Below the pieces are notes generated by a model that did not search any database, was not told the origin of the DNA, and saw nothing but the letters and a program-made list of their open reading frames with translations. From the NCBI RefSeq assembly GCF_019880305.1, contig NZ_CP082301.1, forward strand, positions 1,736,001 to 1,800,000: a DNA stretch of 64,000 nucleotides. The letters run 5' to 3'. This DNA comes from Streptomyces decoyicus (GTDB lineage: Bacteria > Actinomycetota > Actinomycetes > Streptomycetales > Streptomycetaceae). Shown here one piece after another: positions 18,143-27,364 of the stretch. Position numbers and translations under genes: made by a program. The number at the start of each line of letters is the position of its first letter. Position 1 is the first letter of the stretch.

Positions 18143-19396
18143 ATGACGCTCCGCACTCTATATCTGCAGCGAATGCTCAGCGTAAATGGCAGGAACAGTT
18201 TGGCTGGGCGCCGACTCTTTGACCACCTCAGCGAGGTGTCGGAGGAATGCCTATTGGCTCACGCCGTATTAAAAAGGGAAGATGCGGCCCACCTCGAAAA
18301 TGAAGATATTAATAACGACATCATATCGGAGGATCTGGTCGACCAACTCGATCCGAACTTCATCTACTTAGAGGGCGGCCTATTCCTAGATGACGATCTC
18401 TGGAGGATGGCTCAACCAATCGCGGAGCACTTCGTCTCGAATGGAAGCGTGCTAGTTGTTGCGGATGTTGACATAAATCAACTCCACGAATACAAGACGC
18501 AATACCGCAAAGCGTCAACGTTCCTTGGCGCACTGTTCGACTATGGCCAGTTCGACAGAACGTCACCTGTCTACGGCGTGGATCAGGAGTCGTCATGGCT
18601 GAACCCTCGCCAAATAGTGTGTCAACCCAAGAAGATGGTGCTATCTGAATGGCTGCGCCCCGTCTACGATGGCATTCCTGAGATAATGGCCGGCCTACCA
18701 GTCCGCCTTGAGTTCTGGCGACACATACTGGCATCAGGAAACCAAGGCAGCACGGGTACGCTGCAAGATGACCAGTGGATCGATGAATTCGATTGCTGCC
18801 CTTTTGCTTCAGTCCACAACTATGGCCACGGCTATACGGTCACCATAGGAGGACTCGTATCGTCGGACGCCTGGGTGGACCGCTGCCCCGGGAACGTACG
18901 ATGGGTGGAAAATATCGGATCCGTCCTTTCACGGGAGGTCGCATCCGACAGAAAGCGCACCGCCTCTCATTTCCGTTCGCCACACTTGCTCTTCCTTTCA
19001 CACAGGTCATCGGACAAAGCGATGGTTGGGGAGGTGGCGCGAGAGCTCAGGAGAAAGGGAATCGCCGTATGGCTCGACAGGGATAAACTCATTCCGTCAG
19101 ATTCTCTCTGGGGAGGGATTTCATCTGGGCTTGAGGAAATGAGTCACTTCGTGCTTTTTTGGTCCCGCGCCTGCCTAAGTGGTGTTGGGGTGACACGAGA
19201 GTGGCAAGCAGCTGCAGCTGCCCTGACCGACCGAGGAATCCCAATCATAATTGTCCGGCTTGATGACACCCCGGTCCCCGCAGTCATTGGCGACTTGTTC
19301 AGGATCGAATCGAATGGGTTGAGTAGCGCCGAGATCTCAGTCTCACTCAACGAGGCTATTGAACGTCTCACAAGACGTTCAAGCAGTCACTCATAA
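18143..19396 (+). CDS. TIR-domain protein, putative defence effector
   Basis: A 417-residue protein. The C-terminal TIR domain (about 281-400) shows LLFLSHRSSDK, then VWLDRDKLIPSDS, then a GVGVTREW segment with E353 as the probable NADase glutamate. The N-terminal 270 residues are an uncharacterised domain with an alpha/beta look (FIYLEGGLFLDDD, GSVLVVADVD); it may sense the trigger or bind a ligand. Codon use and base composition are clearly more A/T-rich than in neighbours, with many AAT, ATA and AAA codons, so the gene was probably acquired separately. It interrupts the order VirB4 to VirD4. By analogy with bacterial TIR systems it may deplete NAD or make a signal molecule on infection; that is inference. 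Confidence 0.75.
   Translation: MTLRTLYLQRMLSVNGRNSLAGRRLFDHLSEVSEECLLAHAVLKREDAAHLENEDINNDIISEDLVDQLDPNFIYLEGGLFLDDDLWRMAQPIAEHFVSNGSVLVVADVDINQLHEYKTQYRKASTFLGALFDYGQFDRTSPVYGVDQESSWLNPRQIVCQPKKMVLSEWLRPVYDGIPEIMAGLPVRLEFWRHILASGNQGSTGTLQDDQWIDEFDCCPFASVHNYGHGYTVTIGGLVSSDAWVDRCPGNVRWVENIGSVLSREVASDRKRTASHFRSPHLLFLSHRSSDKAMVGEVARELRRKGIAVWLDRDKLIPSDSLWGGISSGLEEMSHFVLFWSRACLSGVGVTREWQAAAAALTDRGIPIIIVRLDDTPVPAVIGDLFRIESNGLSSAEISVSLNEAIERLTRRSSSHS
19359..19382 (+). terminator. Hairpin at the 3' end of the TIR gene
   Basis: Perfect 10-base stem with a CACA loop, overlapping the last codons of the TIR gene. Probably a terminator that isolates the cargo gene from the transfer operon. Confidence 0.5.
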
Positions 19397-20093
19397 TCAA
19401 GGTCACGAGATCTATTATTCACTGCCATGTTCGCATCGCATTTGCCGCAGTTAGGCCGCCTCGTTTACTAACGAGAGCACTCGTTCCACCTGTGCTATTC
19501 CTCCGTATGGGGCTTCCTCAGTTGCGTAGCTGTGTGGATTGTCAGCGGTTCGGGCCGCGAGGTACTCCTCTAGTCCCGCCGCACGTAGGCGACCCATCGG
19601 ACGGCGGCGGTGGTGTGCGTGCCGAGGATGTCGGCGAGGACAGGTGCGGGAAGGACGGTGGCAAGCGCCGAGTGCGGCGTTTCGCGCGGACCTGACGCTG
19701 ATGCCGTAAGCAAGCTAGCTTCCGGCTGCAGGGCTGCGCGGCGACGGGTCGGCCAGGCACCATTGGACTACGGCTTCGAGCCAGTGCAGGACTCAACCCG
19801 CCGGCACCGTCTGCCGACGGCCTCAGCGAGACAGAGAAGAAGGCCCGTTCCACACGAGCCGCAGTCCAGCTCGCGCCGATGCATGGGACGAGATTCACGA
19901 GCACCGCTTCGCACAGCCCGACACGGCCACGTAGCCCTGCCACCAACACAAGCCTGCGGGCGGTCATGAGACCGCCACGCCGCCAGCCCCAGGACTCCCG
20001 CCTACGCCTCAGCCGCTAGGAGCACGTCGTGATCACCAGAAGAACGCGCTGCCCGGTCCCCTCCCTTCGCGCCGCGCACCCCTGGAACTCTCC
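19397..20093. other. Gene-poor gap before the coupling protein gene
   Basis: About 700 bases without a convincing gene. The first part is A/T-richer like the TIR gene; the rest is G/C-rich with only shadow frames. It may contain the promoter of the coupling protein gene and the right edge of the TIR insertion, but no clear repeats mark that edge. Confidence 0.4.
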
Positions 20094-21887
20094 TTGTCAT
20101 CACCACGCACCATCACACCCTCGACCACCACCGGCACCGACGTTCTCTTCTATCTCCTGATCGCCCTCGCCGGGCTCGGCATGGGAGGAGGCTCATTGGC
20201 CTGGCTGTTCGGCAACCTTGCCAACGCCGTTGCCGGCTCCGACCCGTGGGCCGCCTTCCAGCCGACCGCCGCGCTCATGCACCCCGAGCAGGTGTGGCCC
20301 CATATGGCTCGGCCCGCCGTCATCACCGGCTGCTACGTACTCCCCACCCTCATACTCCTGGCTACCGCCGTCCTCTGCGCGAAGGCGTGGCTGTACTTCC
20401 GCAGCAGCTCCTCGGGGCTGGCCACCGCACGAGAGCTGGCTCCGCTGCTGCCCAAGCAGATAGCCGCCAAGGCCATCGACCTCCGTCCCAGCCTCAAGGG
20501 CAGCAAGCCCAAGGACATCGATCCGGACGACCGCGGCGTACTGCTCGGCACTCTGAAACTGGGCAAGGACGAACTCCGCGCCTCCTGGGAGGACGCCCTC
20601 CTGGCGGTCATGGCCCCGCGGTCCGGTAAAACCTCGGCACTGGCGATACCCGCGATCCTGCGCGCCCCCGGCCCGGTGCTGCTGACCTCGAACAAAGCGG
20701 CCCGCGATGCCTACACGGCTACCCTCGACGCCCGCGCCGAGGTAGGGACCGTCTGGACTGTGGATCCGCAGCAGATCGCCCACGCCCCCCAGACCATGTG
20801 GTGGGACATCCTCGCCGACGCCCGTGATCTCGCCGGGGCCCGACGGCTCGCGGGACACTTCGTCACCGCCTCCGTGGACGAGTCGAGCGCGGGCGACTTC
20901 TGGTCCACGGCGGCCGCCAACACCCTCACCGCCCTCTTTCTGGCCGCCGCCCACGCCGGACTTCCGATCACGGAGGTGCTGGCCTGGCTCGCCTCTCCGT
21001 CCGACCGCACCCCGATCGACCTGCTCCAGGACGCTGGGCTCGACGCAGTTGCCGCCCAGCTCCAGGGCACAGTGGCCGGTGCGGTCGAAACCCGGGACGG
21101 CATCTTCGAGACGGCTCGGCAGTACGCCAGCTGCCTGCTCGACCCCGGCATCGCCTCGTGGGTCACCCCGCCCAAGAGCCGGGAAAAGCTACGGGAGTTC
21201 AAGCCGGAAGCCTTCGCTACCAGCAACGACACCTTGTTCCTGTTGTCGAAGGACGGTGGGGGCTCGGCCTCGGCGATCATCGCCGCAGCCGCCGACTCGG
21301 TGATGCGGGCCGCCGTCATCCAAGCCGAACGAGCCGGCGGTCGCCTCGATGCGCCATTGCTCGCGATCTTGGACGAGGCAGCCAACGTGTGCAAGATCGC
21401 GGACCTCCCCGACCTCTACTCCCACCTCGGCTCCCGCGGCGTCATCCCGTTCACGATCCTGCAGTCCTACCAGCAGGGCGTCCGGGTCTGGGGCGAAGCG
21501 GGCATGCACGCCCTCTTCTCCGCCGCCACGATCAAATTGATCGGTCCCGGCACCGACGACGCCGACTTCGCCGAAAAGCTCTCGCGCCTCGCCGGCGACC
21601 ACGACGTGCGCACGGTCTCCGTCTCCACCAGCGAGTCCGGCAAGTCCACGTCGGTCTCGATGCGTCAGGAGCGAGTGCTGCCGCCGGACGCGATCCGCGC
21701 GCTGCCCAAGGGGACGGCTTACCTGCTGGCCACCGGCATCCGGCCAGCCCTCATCGACCTCAAGCCCTGGTACAAGGGCCGGAACGCCGACCGGCTCAGC
21801 GCCGCCTCCGCCAAGGCAACCGCGGCAATCACCAATCGCGCACTCGCCAAGTCCCTGCGCCAGGACGACTTCGGTCCAGCAGCATGA
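20094..21887 (+). CDS. VirD4/TraG-type coupling protein
   Basis: A 597-residue type IV coupling protein. Two N-terminal transmembrane segments (about 16-46 and 76-102) are followed by a cytoplasmic ATPase: Walker A APRSGKTS at about 174-181, Walker B LLAILDEAAN near 420, and FTILQSYQQG as the conserved post-Walker B strand. It links the relaxosome (relaxase and MobC at 50.9-53.2 kb) to the channel. The TTG at 20094 follows GGAA with reasonable spacing. The TraG/TcpA-type architecture is intact. Confidence 0.88.
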   Translation: MSSPRTITPSTTTGTDVLFYLLIALAGLGMGGGSLAWLFGNLANAVAGSDPWAAFQPTAALMHPEQVWPHMARPAVITGCYVLPTLILLATAVLCAKAWLYFRSSSSGLATARELAPLLPKQIAAKAIDLRPSLKGSKPKDIDPDDRGVLLGTLKLGKDELRASWEDALLAVMAPRSGKTSALAIPAILRAPGPVLLTSNKAARDAYTATLDARAEVGTVWTVDPQQIAHAPQTMWWDILADARDLAGARRLAGHFVTASVDESSAGDFWSTAAANTLTALFLAAAHAGLPITEVLAWLASPSDRTPIDLLQDAGLDAVAAQLQGTVAGAVETRDGIFETARQYASCLLDPGIASWVTPPKSREKLREFKPEAFATSNDTLFLLSKDGGGSASAIIAAAADSVMRAAVIQAERAGGRLDAPLLAILDEAANVCKIADLPDLYSHLGSRGVIPFTILQSYQQGVRVWGEAGMHALFSAATIKLIGPGTDDADFAEKLSRLAGDHDVRTVSVSTSESGKSTSVSMRQERVLPPDAIRALPKGTAYLLATGIRPALIDLKPWYKGRNADRLSAASAKATAAITNRALAKSLRQDDFGPAA

Positions 21888-22008
21888 CCAGCCCGCTGCT
21901 GCACAGTCCCCGGCCGAGAGGCCATCGAGCAGCCGCCAGCCGCCTCATTGCGCGGCGTCCCCGATGCCGCCCCTCCCCTCATCGTGTGTCCTTTTCCTAG
22001 GGAGTCCC

Positions 22009-22233
22009 ATGTCCCGCCCTTCTCCTCCCTTCGTTTCCGTACGTGCCTCCGAGCGGCTTGCCGGCACCCCCGTCGTACGTCGCGGTGCCAAATGGTGGCT
22101 CGCTACGACGGCCGGTTCCCTGCTCGTCTCGGACCCGGATTTCACCGGCGAGCTCGACCGCTTCGCAGCTGACATGGCTGTCGCTGAGCGGGCCGTCGCT
22201 GAACTCAGCCTCCAGCTCAAGGCACGTCCTTGA
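22009..22233 (+). CDS. Small hypothetical protein, 74 residues
   Basis: ATG 22009 follows GGAG (22001-22004). The segment GAKWWLATTAGSLLVSDPDF, then a short acidic helix, is all that can be seen; no known domain. The stop overlaps the TTG start of the next gene, so the two are translationally coupled. Confidence 0.55.
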   Translation: MSRPSPPFVSVRASERLAGTPVVRRGAKWWLATTAGSLLVSDPDFTGELDRFAADMAVAERAVAELSLQLKARP

Positions 22234-23420
22234 ACCCACTGGTCCAAGCCGAGCAGGCCGTTTTGGGTGCGGTCTTCCTAGAGCCGGGCCAGCTCAACCG
22301 CCTGTCGTCCTGGCTCCGCCCCCATCACTTCCACCGGCCAGTCCACGCGGCCACCTATGCCGCGATGCTCAAGCTCCGGGCCGACGGCCACCCGGCGACG
22401 GAGACACGGGCCGGCGAGCCCGTCCCGCTGGCCTGGGTGACCGACGCGGTTGCCGAGGCGAGCACCCGCACCCGAGGCCTCACCGCCTCGTACGCGCACT
22501 CCCTGGTCTCGGCCTGTCCTCGCCCCGAGCACGCGGTGGTCTACGGTCGGATGGTCCTGGAGGGCGCCATCCACCGCAGCGTCGCCCAGCACGCCACCCG
22601 GCTGCACCAAGCGGCCCGTGCCGACGCGATCCGCGGCGGCGCAGAGGAAACGATCCACCACGCCGAGGTCTTGTACGAAGTGCTGGCCGATCTCGCGCGC
22701 CGCTGGGGAACCGAGCCCAGGGCCGAGGCACCCCCGGCATCCGTCACACCACCAACTGCCGCTTATCCGCAGCCGGTGGAAGAGCACCTCCTTGCCGACG
22801 AGGAGCTGCTGCTGGGAGGCTTGAGCGCGCGTCCCCAACAGCTGCGAGCTGTCGTGGGCTGGCTACGCCCGGACGATTTCGCCGACGTCGGCCACCAGCA
22901 GATCTACCGGTCCCTGGGCGCGCTGCATCACCGAGGTGAGCCCATCGATCAGATGACCGTGCTGTGGGAGACACAGCGTCGGGGCGCTCTGGCCGACCGA
23001 ACCCTCGATGTCGAGCGAGTACGGCGGATCTGTGGCCCTTCTGCGTTCGCGGGAGCGGCGGAGCACCTCGGCGAGCAGGTGGTCCAAGCCTCGCTCGTAC
23101 GCACCGCAGCCGCCTCGGCCCGGAAGGTAAGGGCCCTGGCCGACGACGAGTCACTGGCCCCAGGAGGGCTGATCAACTACGCGCTCCACGCGCTGGGCCC
23201 GCTGGACGAGGTCCGCCACCGCTGGCGCATCGGAACGGATGCCGAACCAGGGCTCAGCCGTACCGCAAGTCACCCACCTGCCCCTCCGCCCGCTGCACGA
23301 ATCGATGCCGCCCGGTCCCGCAGCCGTTCACACCGCCCCGTCGCCGCCCAGCCCGCGGTATCGACCACAGCCCCACGCCCCTCCGCCCAGGACCGCCCGC
23401 ACCGACGGAGCCTTGCGTGA
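22230..23420 (+). CDS. Protein with two DnaB N-terminal domains, no helicase domain
   Basis: A 396-residue protein with two copies of the DnaB helicase N-terminal domain. The first (about 3-150) starts NPLVQAEQAVLGAVF with WLRPHHFHRPVH; the second (about 185-315) has LLADEELLLGGL and WLRPDDFADVGHQQIY. In DnaB this domain forms the collar and contacts primase. No RecA-like ATPase follows; the tail is Pro/Ser/Arg-rich. It may bind the host helicase, primase or loader and so steer element replication or plasmid establishment. The TTG start overlaps the previous TGA. Confidence 0.7.
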   Translation: MNPLVQAEQAVLGAVFLEPGQLNRLSSWLRPHHFHRPVHAATYAAMLKLRADGHPATETRAGEPVPLAWVTDAVAEASTRTRGLTASYAHSLVSACPRPEHAVVYGRMVLEGAIHRSVAQHATRLHQAARADAIRGGAEETIHHAEVLYEVLADLARRWGTEPRAEAPPASVTPPTAAYPQPVEEHLLADEELLLGGLSARPQQLRAVVGWLRPDDFADVGHQQIYRSLGALHHRGEPIDQMTVLWETQRRGALADRTLDVERVRRICGPSAFAGAAEHLGEQVVQASLVRTAAASARKVRALADDESLAPGGLINYALHALGPLDEVRHRWRIGTDAEPGLSRTASHPPAPPPAARIDAARSRSRSHRPVAAQPAVSTTAPRPSAQDRPHRRSLA

Positions 23421-23536
23421 ACGCCTCCAACGACGACACCCGCCAAGCCCCTATGGCCATGGCCAACGAGTTCGAGAGCCTGCGCGAGAGGCGCCCCGCA
23501 CCCGCGGATGCCGACAACTACCGCAATCTCACTTGA
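23417..23536 (+). CDS. Small hypothetical protein, 39 residues
   Basis: GTG 23417 overlaps the stop of the DnaB-N protein (GTGA). The hydrophilic peptide shows no domain. The overlap is the only support for it being translated. Confidence 0.35.
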   Translation: MNASNDDTRQAPMAMANEFESLRERRPAPADADNYRNLT

Positions 23537-23682
23537 GGTTCGCCCAACGTCGCCACTCAGGCCAGGCGACTGATCGACGCCTCCGCACTCTGGCTGAAAC
23601 TGTGGCTGAGCAATTCCATGGAGTTACCGAAGGAGTAGCCTGACGGCGGGCCAGCAGAGCCGTAGACCCGGGTGGGGGGACT

Positions 23683-24459
23683 GTGGAACGGCGGGATGTT
23701 CAAGGGCATTACGAGCGGCTTGCTGCCGAGTATGACGAGCATTGGGTATACGGGCCGCACTACATCACCTGGATGTCGGCACGCATAGCCGAGACGCTGC
23801 GCCTGTCTTCCGCTGACCGAATCGCCGACATCGGCTGTGGCACAGGGATGTTCGCACGCGAGGTGGCGCGGATCGTCAACCCGCAGCATGCCATCCTCTG
23901 CGCGGACCCGTCGCCGGCGATGCTGCACCAGATCGGTATGCCACCACCCGCCGCCCTGACGCCGGTCGTAGCCTCGGCGGAAGACATCGCCGTAGGACGC
24001 GTCCAGTTACCGTACGGGCAACTGGACGCCACCTGGCTGAAGGAGTCGGTGCATCACGTCGCCGATCCCGCCACCACCCTGCATGGCCTGGCCGCTCGGC
24101 TTGCTCCCGGCGGTCGGTTACTCGTGGTCATGCTGCCGACCAGCATCGAGTACCCGCTGTTCCAGGCGGCGCTCGACCGCTTCACGGAACTCCAGCCCAA
24201 CCCCGAACTCATCGTCGACAATCTACGGGCGGCCGGGTTGCAGACCACACTTCGTTACGTCGACTACGAGTTACGTCTCGATCGCGAGAAGTACATCGGG
24301 ATGGTGCGGGCCCGCTACATGTCAGTGCTCTCCACGTTCTGTGACAGCGAGATCGAGAAGGGAATCGAGGAGATGAGAGCCGCGCATCCGGAGCCGGTGC
24401 TCGCCTTCCCCGACCGCTTCGCCTTCTTACTGGGCGTGAAGCCGGGTGAAGGGCGATGA
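23683..24459 (+). CDS. Class I SAM-dependent methyltransferase, first gene of NACHT operon
   Basis: A 258-residue protein with the SAM-binding motif I DIGCGTG at about 49-55, an acidic residue ending the next strand (ILCADPS), and a post-motif LAPGGRLLVVML. The fold is that of small-molecule methyltransferases; the substrate cannot be inferred. GTG 23683 follows GGGGGA. Its TGA overlaps the ATG of the NACHT gene by four bases, the first of three such overlaps, so it is probably part of the same system, possibly modifying a signal or a partner protein. Confidence 0.8.
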   Translation: MERRDVQGHYERLAAEYDEHWVYGPHYITWMSARIAETLRLSSADRIADIGCGTGMFAREVARIVNPQHAILCADPSPAMLHQIGMPPPAALTPVVASAEDIAVGRVQLPYGQLDATWLKESVHHVADPATTLHGLAARLAPGGRLLVVMLPTSIEYPLFQAALDRFTELQPNPELIVDNLRAAGLQTTLRYVDYELRLDREKYIGMVRARYMSVLSTFCDSEIEKGIEEMRAAHPEPVLAFPDRFAFLLGVKPGEGR

Positions 24460-27107
24460 GCATGGTGGTGGACGAACGGTTGCAGCGGCTCCGCAGCGAG
24501 CTCGATGACCACTCCCGTGTCGCTGACCGCCTCGGTCTGGACCTCGAACGTCCCTTGCGCAGCCTGAATGATGGCTATCCGGAGAACGCTGTCTCTCTCG
24601 TCGGCAAGCTGACGGAGAAGCTTCTCAAGGAGCTTTGGCGGCACCATGGCATCGAGGGCGACCCATCGGGCCGTGCCCTCAACGACCTGGTCAAGCGGTG
24701 TCAGCCGCACATCCGCAGCAGCACCGTCCTGAATGCGCTGGATGACATCCGTCGCCTGCGGAACCGGTCCACGCACGACGGCTACGACATCTCCGACGAG
24801 GACGGCCTGCTGGCCGTACGTCGACTCGTGGACGTCCTGGTCTGGTTCACGAGTACCAGCAGCTCCGCCCTGCTGGGCGGAGAGCCCCACATGGCTCCCG
24901 AGGTCGCCCGTCGCTGCGAGTTCCTCGCCGGGTTGTACATCACCCTCGGCTACCGGCAGGCCAAGCGATTCGTCCTTACCTCCGACACGGTCTACCAGCT
25001 CTTCTGCCGTGAATCGGGCATGCGCCTGGAGTACGTCGAGCTGATGGTCTCGCAGGATGTGGACGACCTGCGCGCCGTCCTCACCTCCAACGGCGGTGAA
25101 CTGCTGCGCACCCGTCTGCCCAAACTCACCCGATTCGTCATCCTCGACGAGGCCGGTGAGGACGAGGAGTTACCCGGCCCCGTCCGTGAACTGCTCGGTC
25201 GCGACTACCGGCTCGTCCGCTACGACAGCTTCATCGACAGGCACGTCGACCTTGACGCCCACCTGGCCGACATGACCTCCGCGGAGTGCGCCGAGCCCCG
25301 CACGGCCGTCACTGCCACTGTGCTGTCAACCGATGCCCGCACTGGAGAACCTCTCATCCAGACAGCCGAGGACGCAGCGACCCTCCTCGGCCGCCTTGCA
25401 CGTGGCCAAGCAAACATTCTGATCACCGGTCGTCCCGGCAGCGGCAAGAGCACGCTGCTCCGAACACTGGCCGCAGACGCCTGTGCACGCCGCTTCCGCT
25501 TCTATTTCGACCTCGGCCTCAAGCCGAGGGACGAGACCTTCCCCGAATACGCGGCACGCCTGCTGTCCCCGTGCATGACGGCGGACCGCTCCCGTGCGTA
25601 CGACCTGTTCCTCTACCTGATCCGGTCCGGATCTGCGTTGTGCGTCCTGGACGCGGTTGACGAGGGCGTGGACGAGGCCAGCCCCGCCGGCTTCCTGCGA
25701 CTCTTCGCGGATCTGGCCCCTGTGCTCTCCGCCGAGTCCACTGTGGTCATGAGCTCGCGGGTGTCGTTCCTTGCCGACTCCCCGCAAATCCGCCAGCTGT
25801 TGGACAGCGGGACCGCTCGATCCGAGCAGCTGGTCGAGCAGATGTACGCGAACGGACTCGACCCGACACGAGTACCGCACTTCCATCTCGTTCGGCTCGC
25901 GGAGCCCGATGCCACGTTTCTGGAGATGCGGCTGACCGCCTTACTCCAACCCGCCTCCCCGCAACCTCTCGACGCGTTGCTCGACGCACACATCACGAAG
26001 ACTCTGGCAGACCACGGTCAGGCCGATGCCGAAGAGCGGCTACCTGGAGTATTCGGTAGAGCCTTCCTCACCGACCAGACGGTCTTCTCCCTCCTCGACC
26101 TGCATCGCGACCTTGGCGCTGGCGCCTTCACCGACGGTCGTCTCGAACTCGACAGTTGCGTGCTCGCCCCCCTGTTGCGGCCGGCCGGCCCGGACCGGGT
26201 CGCCTTCGTGCACACCGCCTACCAGGAGCTGCTGGCTGCCCGATACCTCGCCACCCCGAGCGGTCGTGAGGAGGCGGCAGAGCTGCCCGGAGGTGCCTTC
26301 ATCACCGAGCAGGTGAGAGCCTTCCTCGCCCGCATACCGACGATGGCCTCTACCGACGACTGCGTACTTCCCGCCGGGGTTCACCTCGTCGGGCCGGCTG
26401 AACGGCTTTTGCTGCGCCGCGTACGACATGCGGTCCGATTCGACCGCCATGCCGTCACGGTCGGCCGCTACCGCCGCTTCCTCGACGCCTTGAGGCCCGA
26501 CGGCACCTCACCCTGGGACCACCCCGACCAACCAGCAAACGTCACCCACACCCCCTGGACCGACCGGCTCCGCGAATCGGATTACTACCGCAATGCCCGG
26601 TTCGACGACCACCCTGCCATTTGCGTCAGCTGGTGGAGCGCCTTCGCGTTCGCAGCCTTCGAGGGCAAGCGCCTGCCCACCGCGCTGGAATGGGAAGCCG
26701 CCGCTCGCGGAACGGACGGCCGCCTCTTTCCCTGGGGTGACGAATCGGACGGCGCGCCGATCAACTGCGCTGACACGTGGGTCGGTCATCCCGTGGTGAC
26801 CTTCCATGCCTGGCAGCAGGAATTCGCCCAAGAAGCACTTCGCAGTGCCTGGGTCACCCCGGTCACCGAGAGGGCCGCGAACCGCTCCCCGTACGGCATC
26901 ACCGACATGGCAGGGAACGTCTGGGAGTGGACCTCTACCAGCCTGGATGACGCCGGCGAAGCGGTCATCTGCGGTGGAAGCTACGACAATCCGCTGCGCG
27001 CCGTACAAGCGAGCAGCAAGGGCATCTACCGCAAACGTGGCTGCAGTAACGCAGTCGGTTTCCGTTGCGTACAGGACATCACCGACCCTGAGGCGGTCAC
27101 CTCATGA
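24456..27107 (+). CDS. HEPN(DUF4145)-NACHT-FGE STAND protein
   Basis: An 883-residue protein. Residues about 20-132 resemble the DUF4145/HEPN domain and carry RNRSTH (102-107), which fits the RNxxxH signature of HEPN ribonucleases. A NACHT-type STAND ATPase follows: Walker A GRPGSGKST (325-333), Walker B CVLDAVDEG (396-404), and SSR (433-435) as sensor. Residues about 645-880 form a formylglycine-generating-enzyme-like domain (FPWGDE, GNVWEWTS, GGSYDNP, GFRCV). FGE-like domains often bind ligands in STAND and retroelement proteins. A plausible reading is FGE as sensor, NACHT as switch and HEPN as RNase effector. It overlaps both neighbours by four bases. Domain names are from motifs; the function is inference. 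Confidence 0.78.
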   Translation: MSMVVDERLQRLRSELDDHSRVADRLGLDLERPLRSLNDGYPENAVSLVGKLTEKLLKELWRHHGIEGDPSGRALNDLVKRCQPHIRSSTVLNALDDIRRLRNRSTHDGYDISDEDGLLAVRRLVDVLVWFTSTSSSALLGGEPHMAPEVARRCEFLAGLYITLGYRQAKRFVLTSDTVYQLFCRESGMRLEYVELMVSQDVDDLRAVLTSNGGELLRTRLPKLTRFVILDEAGEDEELPGPVRELLGRDYRLVRYDSFIDRHVDLDAHLADMTSAECAEPRTAVTATVLSTDARTGEPLIQTAEDAATLLGRLARGQANILITGRPGSGKSTLLRTLAADACARRFRFYFDLGLKPRDETFPEYAARLLSPCMTADRSRAYDLFLYLIRSGSALCVLDAVDEGVDEASPAGFLRLFADLAPVLSAESTVVMSSRVSFLADSPQIRQLLDSGTARSEQLVEQMYANGLDPTRVPHFHLVRLAEPDATFLEMRLTALLQPASPQPLDALLDAHITKTLADHGQADAEERLPGVFGRAFLTDQTVFSLLDLHRDLGAGAFTDGRLELDSCVLAPLLRPAGPDRVAFVHTAYQELLAARYLATPSGREEAAELPGGAFITEQVRAFLARIPTMASTDDCVLPAGVHLVGPAERLLLRRVRHAVRFDRHAVTVGRYRRFLDALRPDGTSPWDHPDQPANVTHTPWTDRLRESDYYRNARFDDHPAICVSWWSAFAFAAFEGKRLPTALEWEAAARGTDGRLFPWGDESDGAPINCADTWVGHPVVTFHAWQQEFAQEALRSAWVTPVTERAANRSPYGITDMAGNVWEWTSTSLDDAGEAVICGGSYDNPLRAVQASSKGIYRKRGCSNAVGFRCVQDITDPEAVTS

Positions 27108-27364
27108 GCGACGCGCGGCACGGCACTATCGTCGACCGTCGGCCCACCGGCGGAGGATTGACCGGTACCGTCGGCGCCTTCATCGTCCAGGACGAAGCGG
27201 ACGGTCGTTACTACACCTTCGACTACACGCAGATCGTCACCGAAGGCTTCCGCACCATCCGCACTGGCGAACGCGTACGGTTCCATGCCGCCGCAGACCG
27301 CCCCGGTAGCGCGGAGTTCGTGGTCAGGCTCGACCAGCCCGACCCTGCCGAGTACTACCGGTGA
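27104..27364 (+). CDS. Cold-shock-domain-like small protein
   Basis: An 86-residue protein. GLTGTVGAFIVQDE followed by EGFRTIRTGERVRFHAA matches the beta-strand pattern of the cold-shock OB fold, including the C-terminal EGFRxLxxGxxVxF, but the aromatic RNP1 motif is replaced. It may bind a nucleic acid or protein weakly. It overlaps the NACHT gene and the membrane protein gene by four bases each, so it belongs to this operon. Confidence 0.6.
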   Translation: MSDARHGTIVDRRPTGGGLTGTVGAFIVQDEADGRYYTFDYTQIVTEGFRTIRTGERVRFHAAADRPGSAEFVVRLDQPDPAEYYR

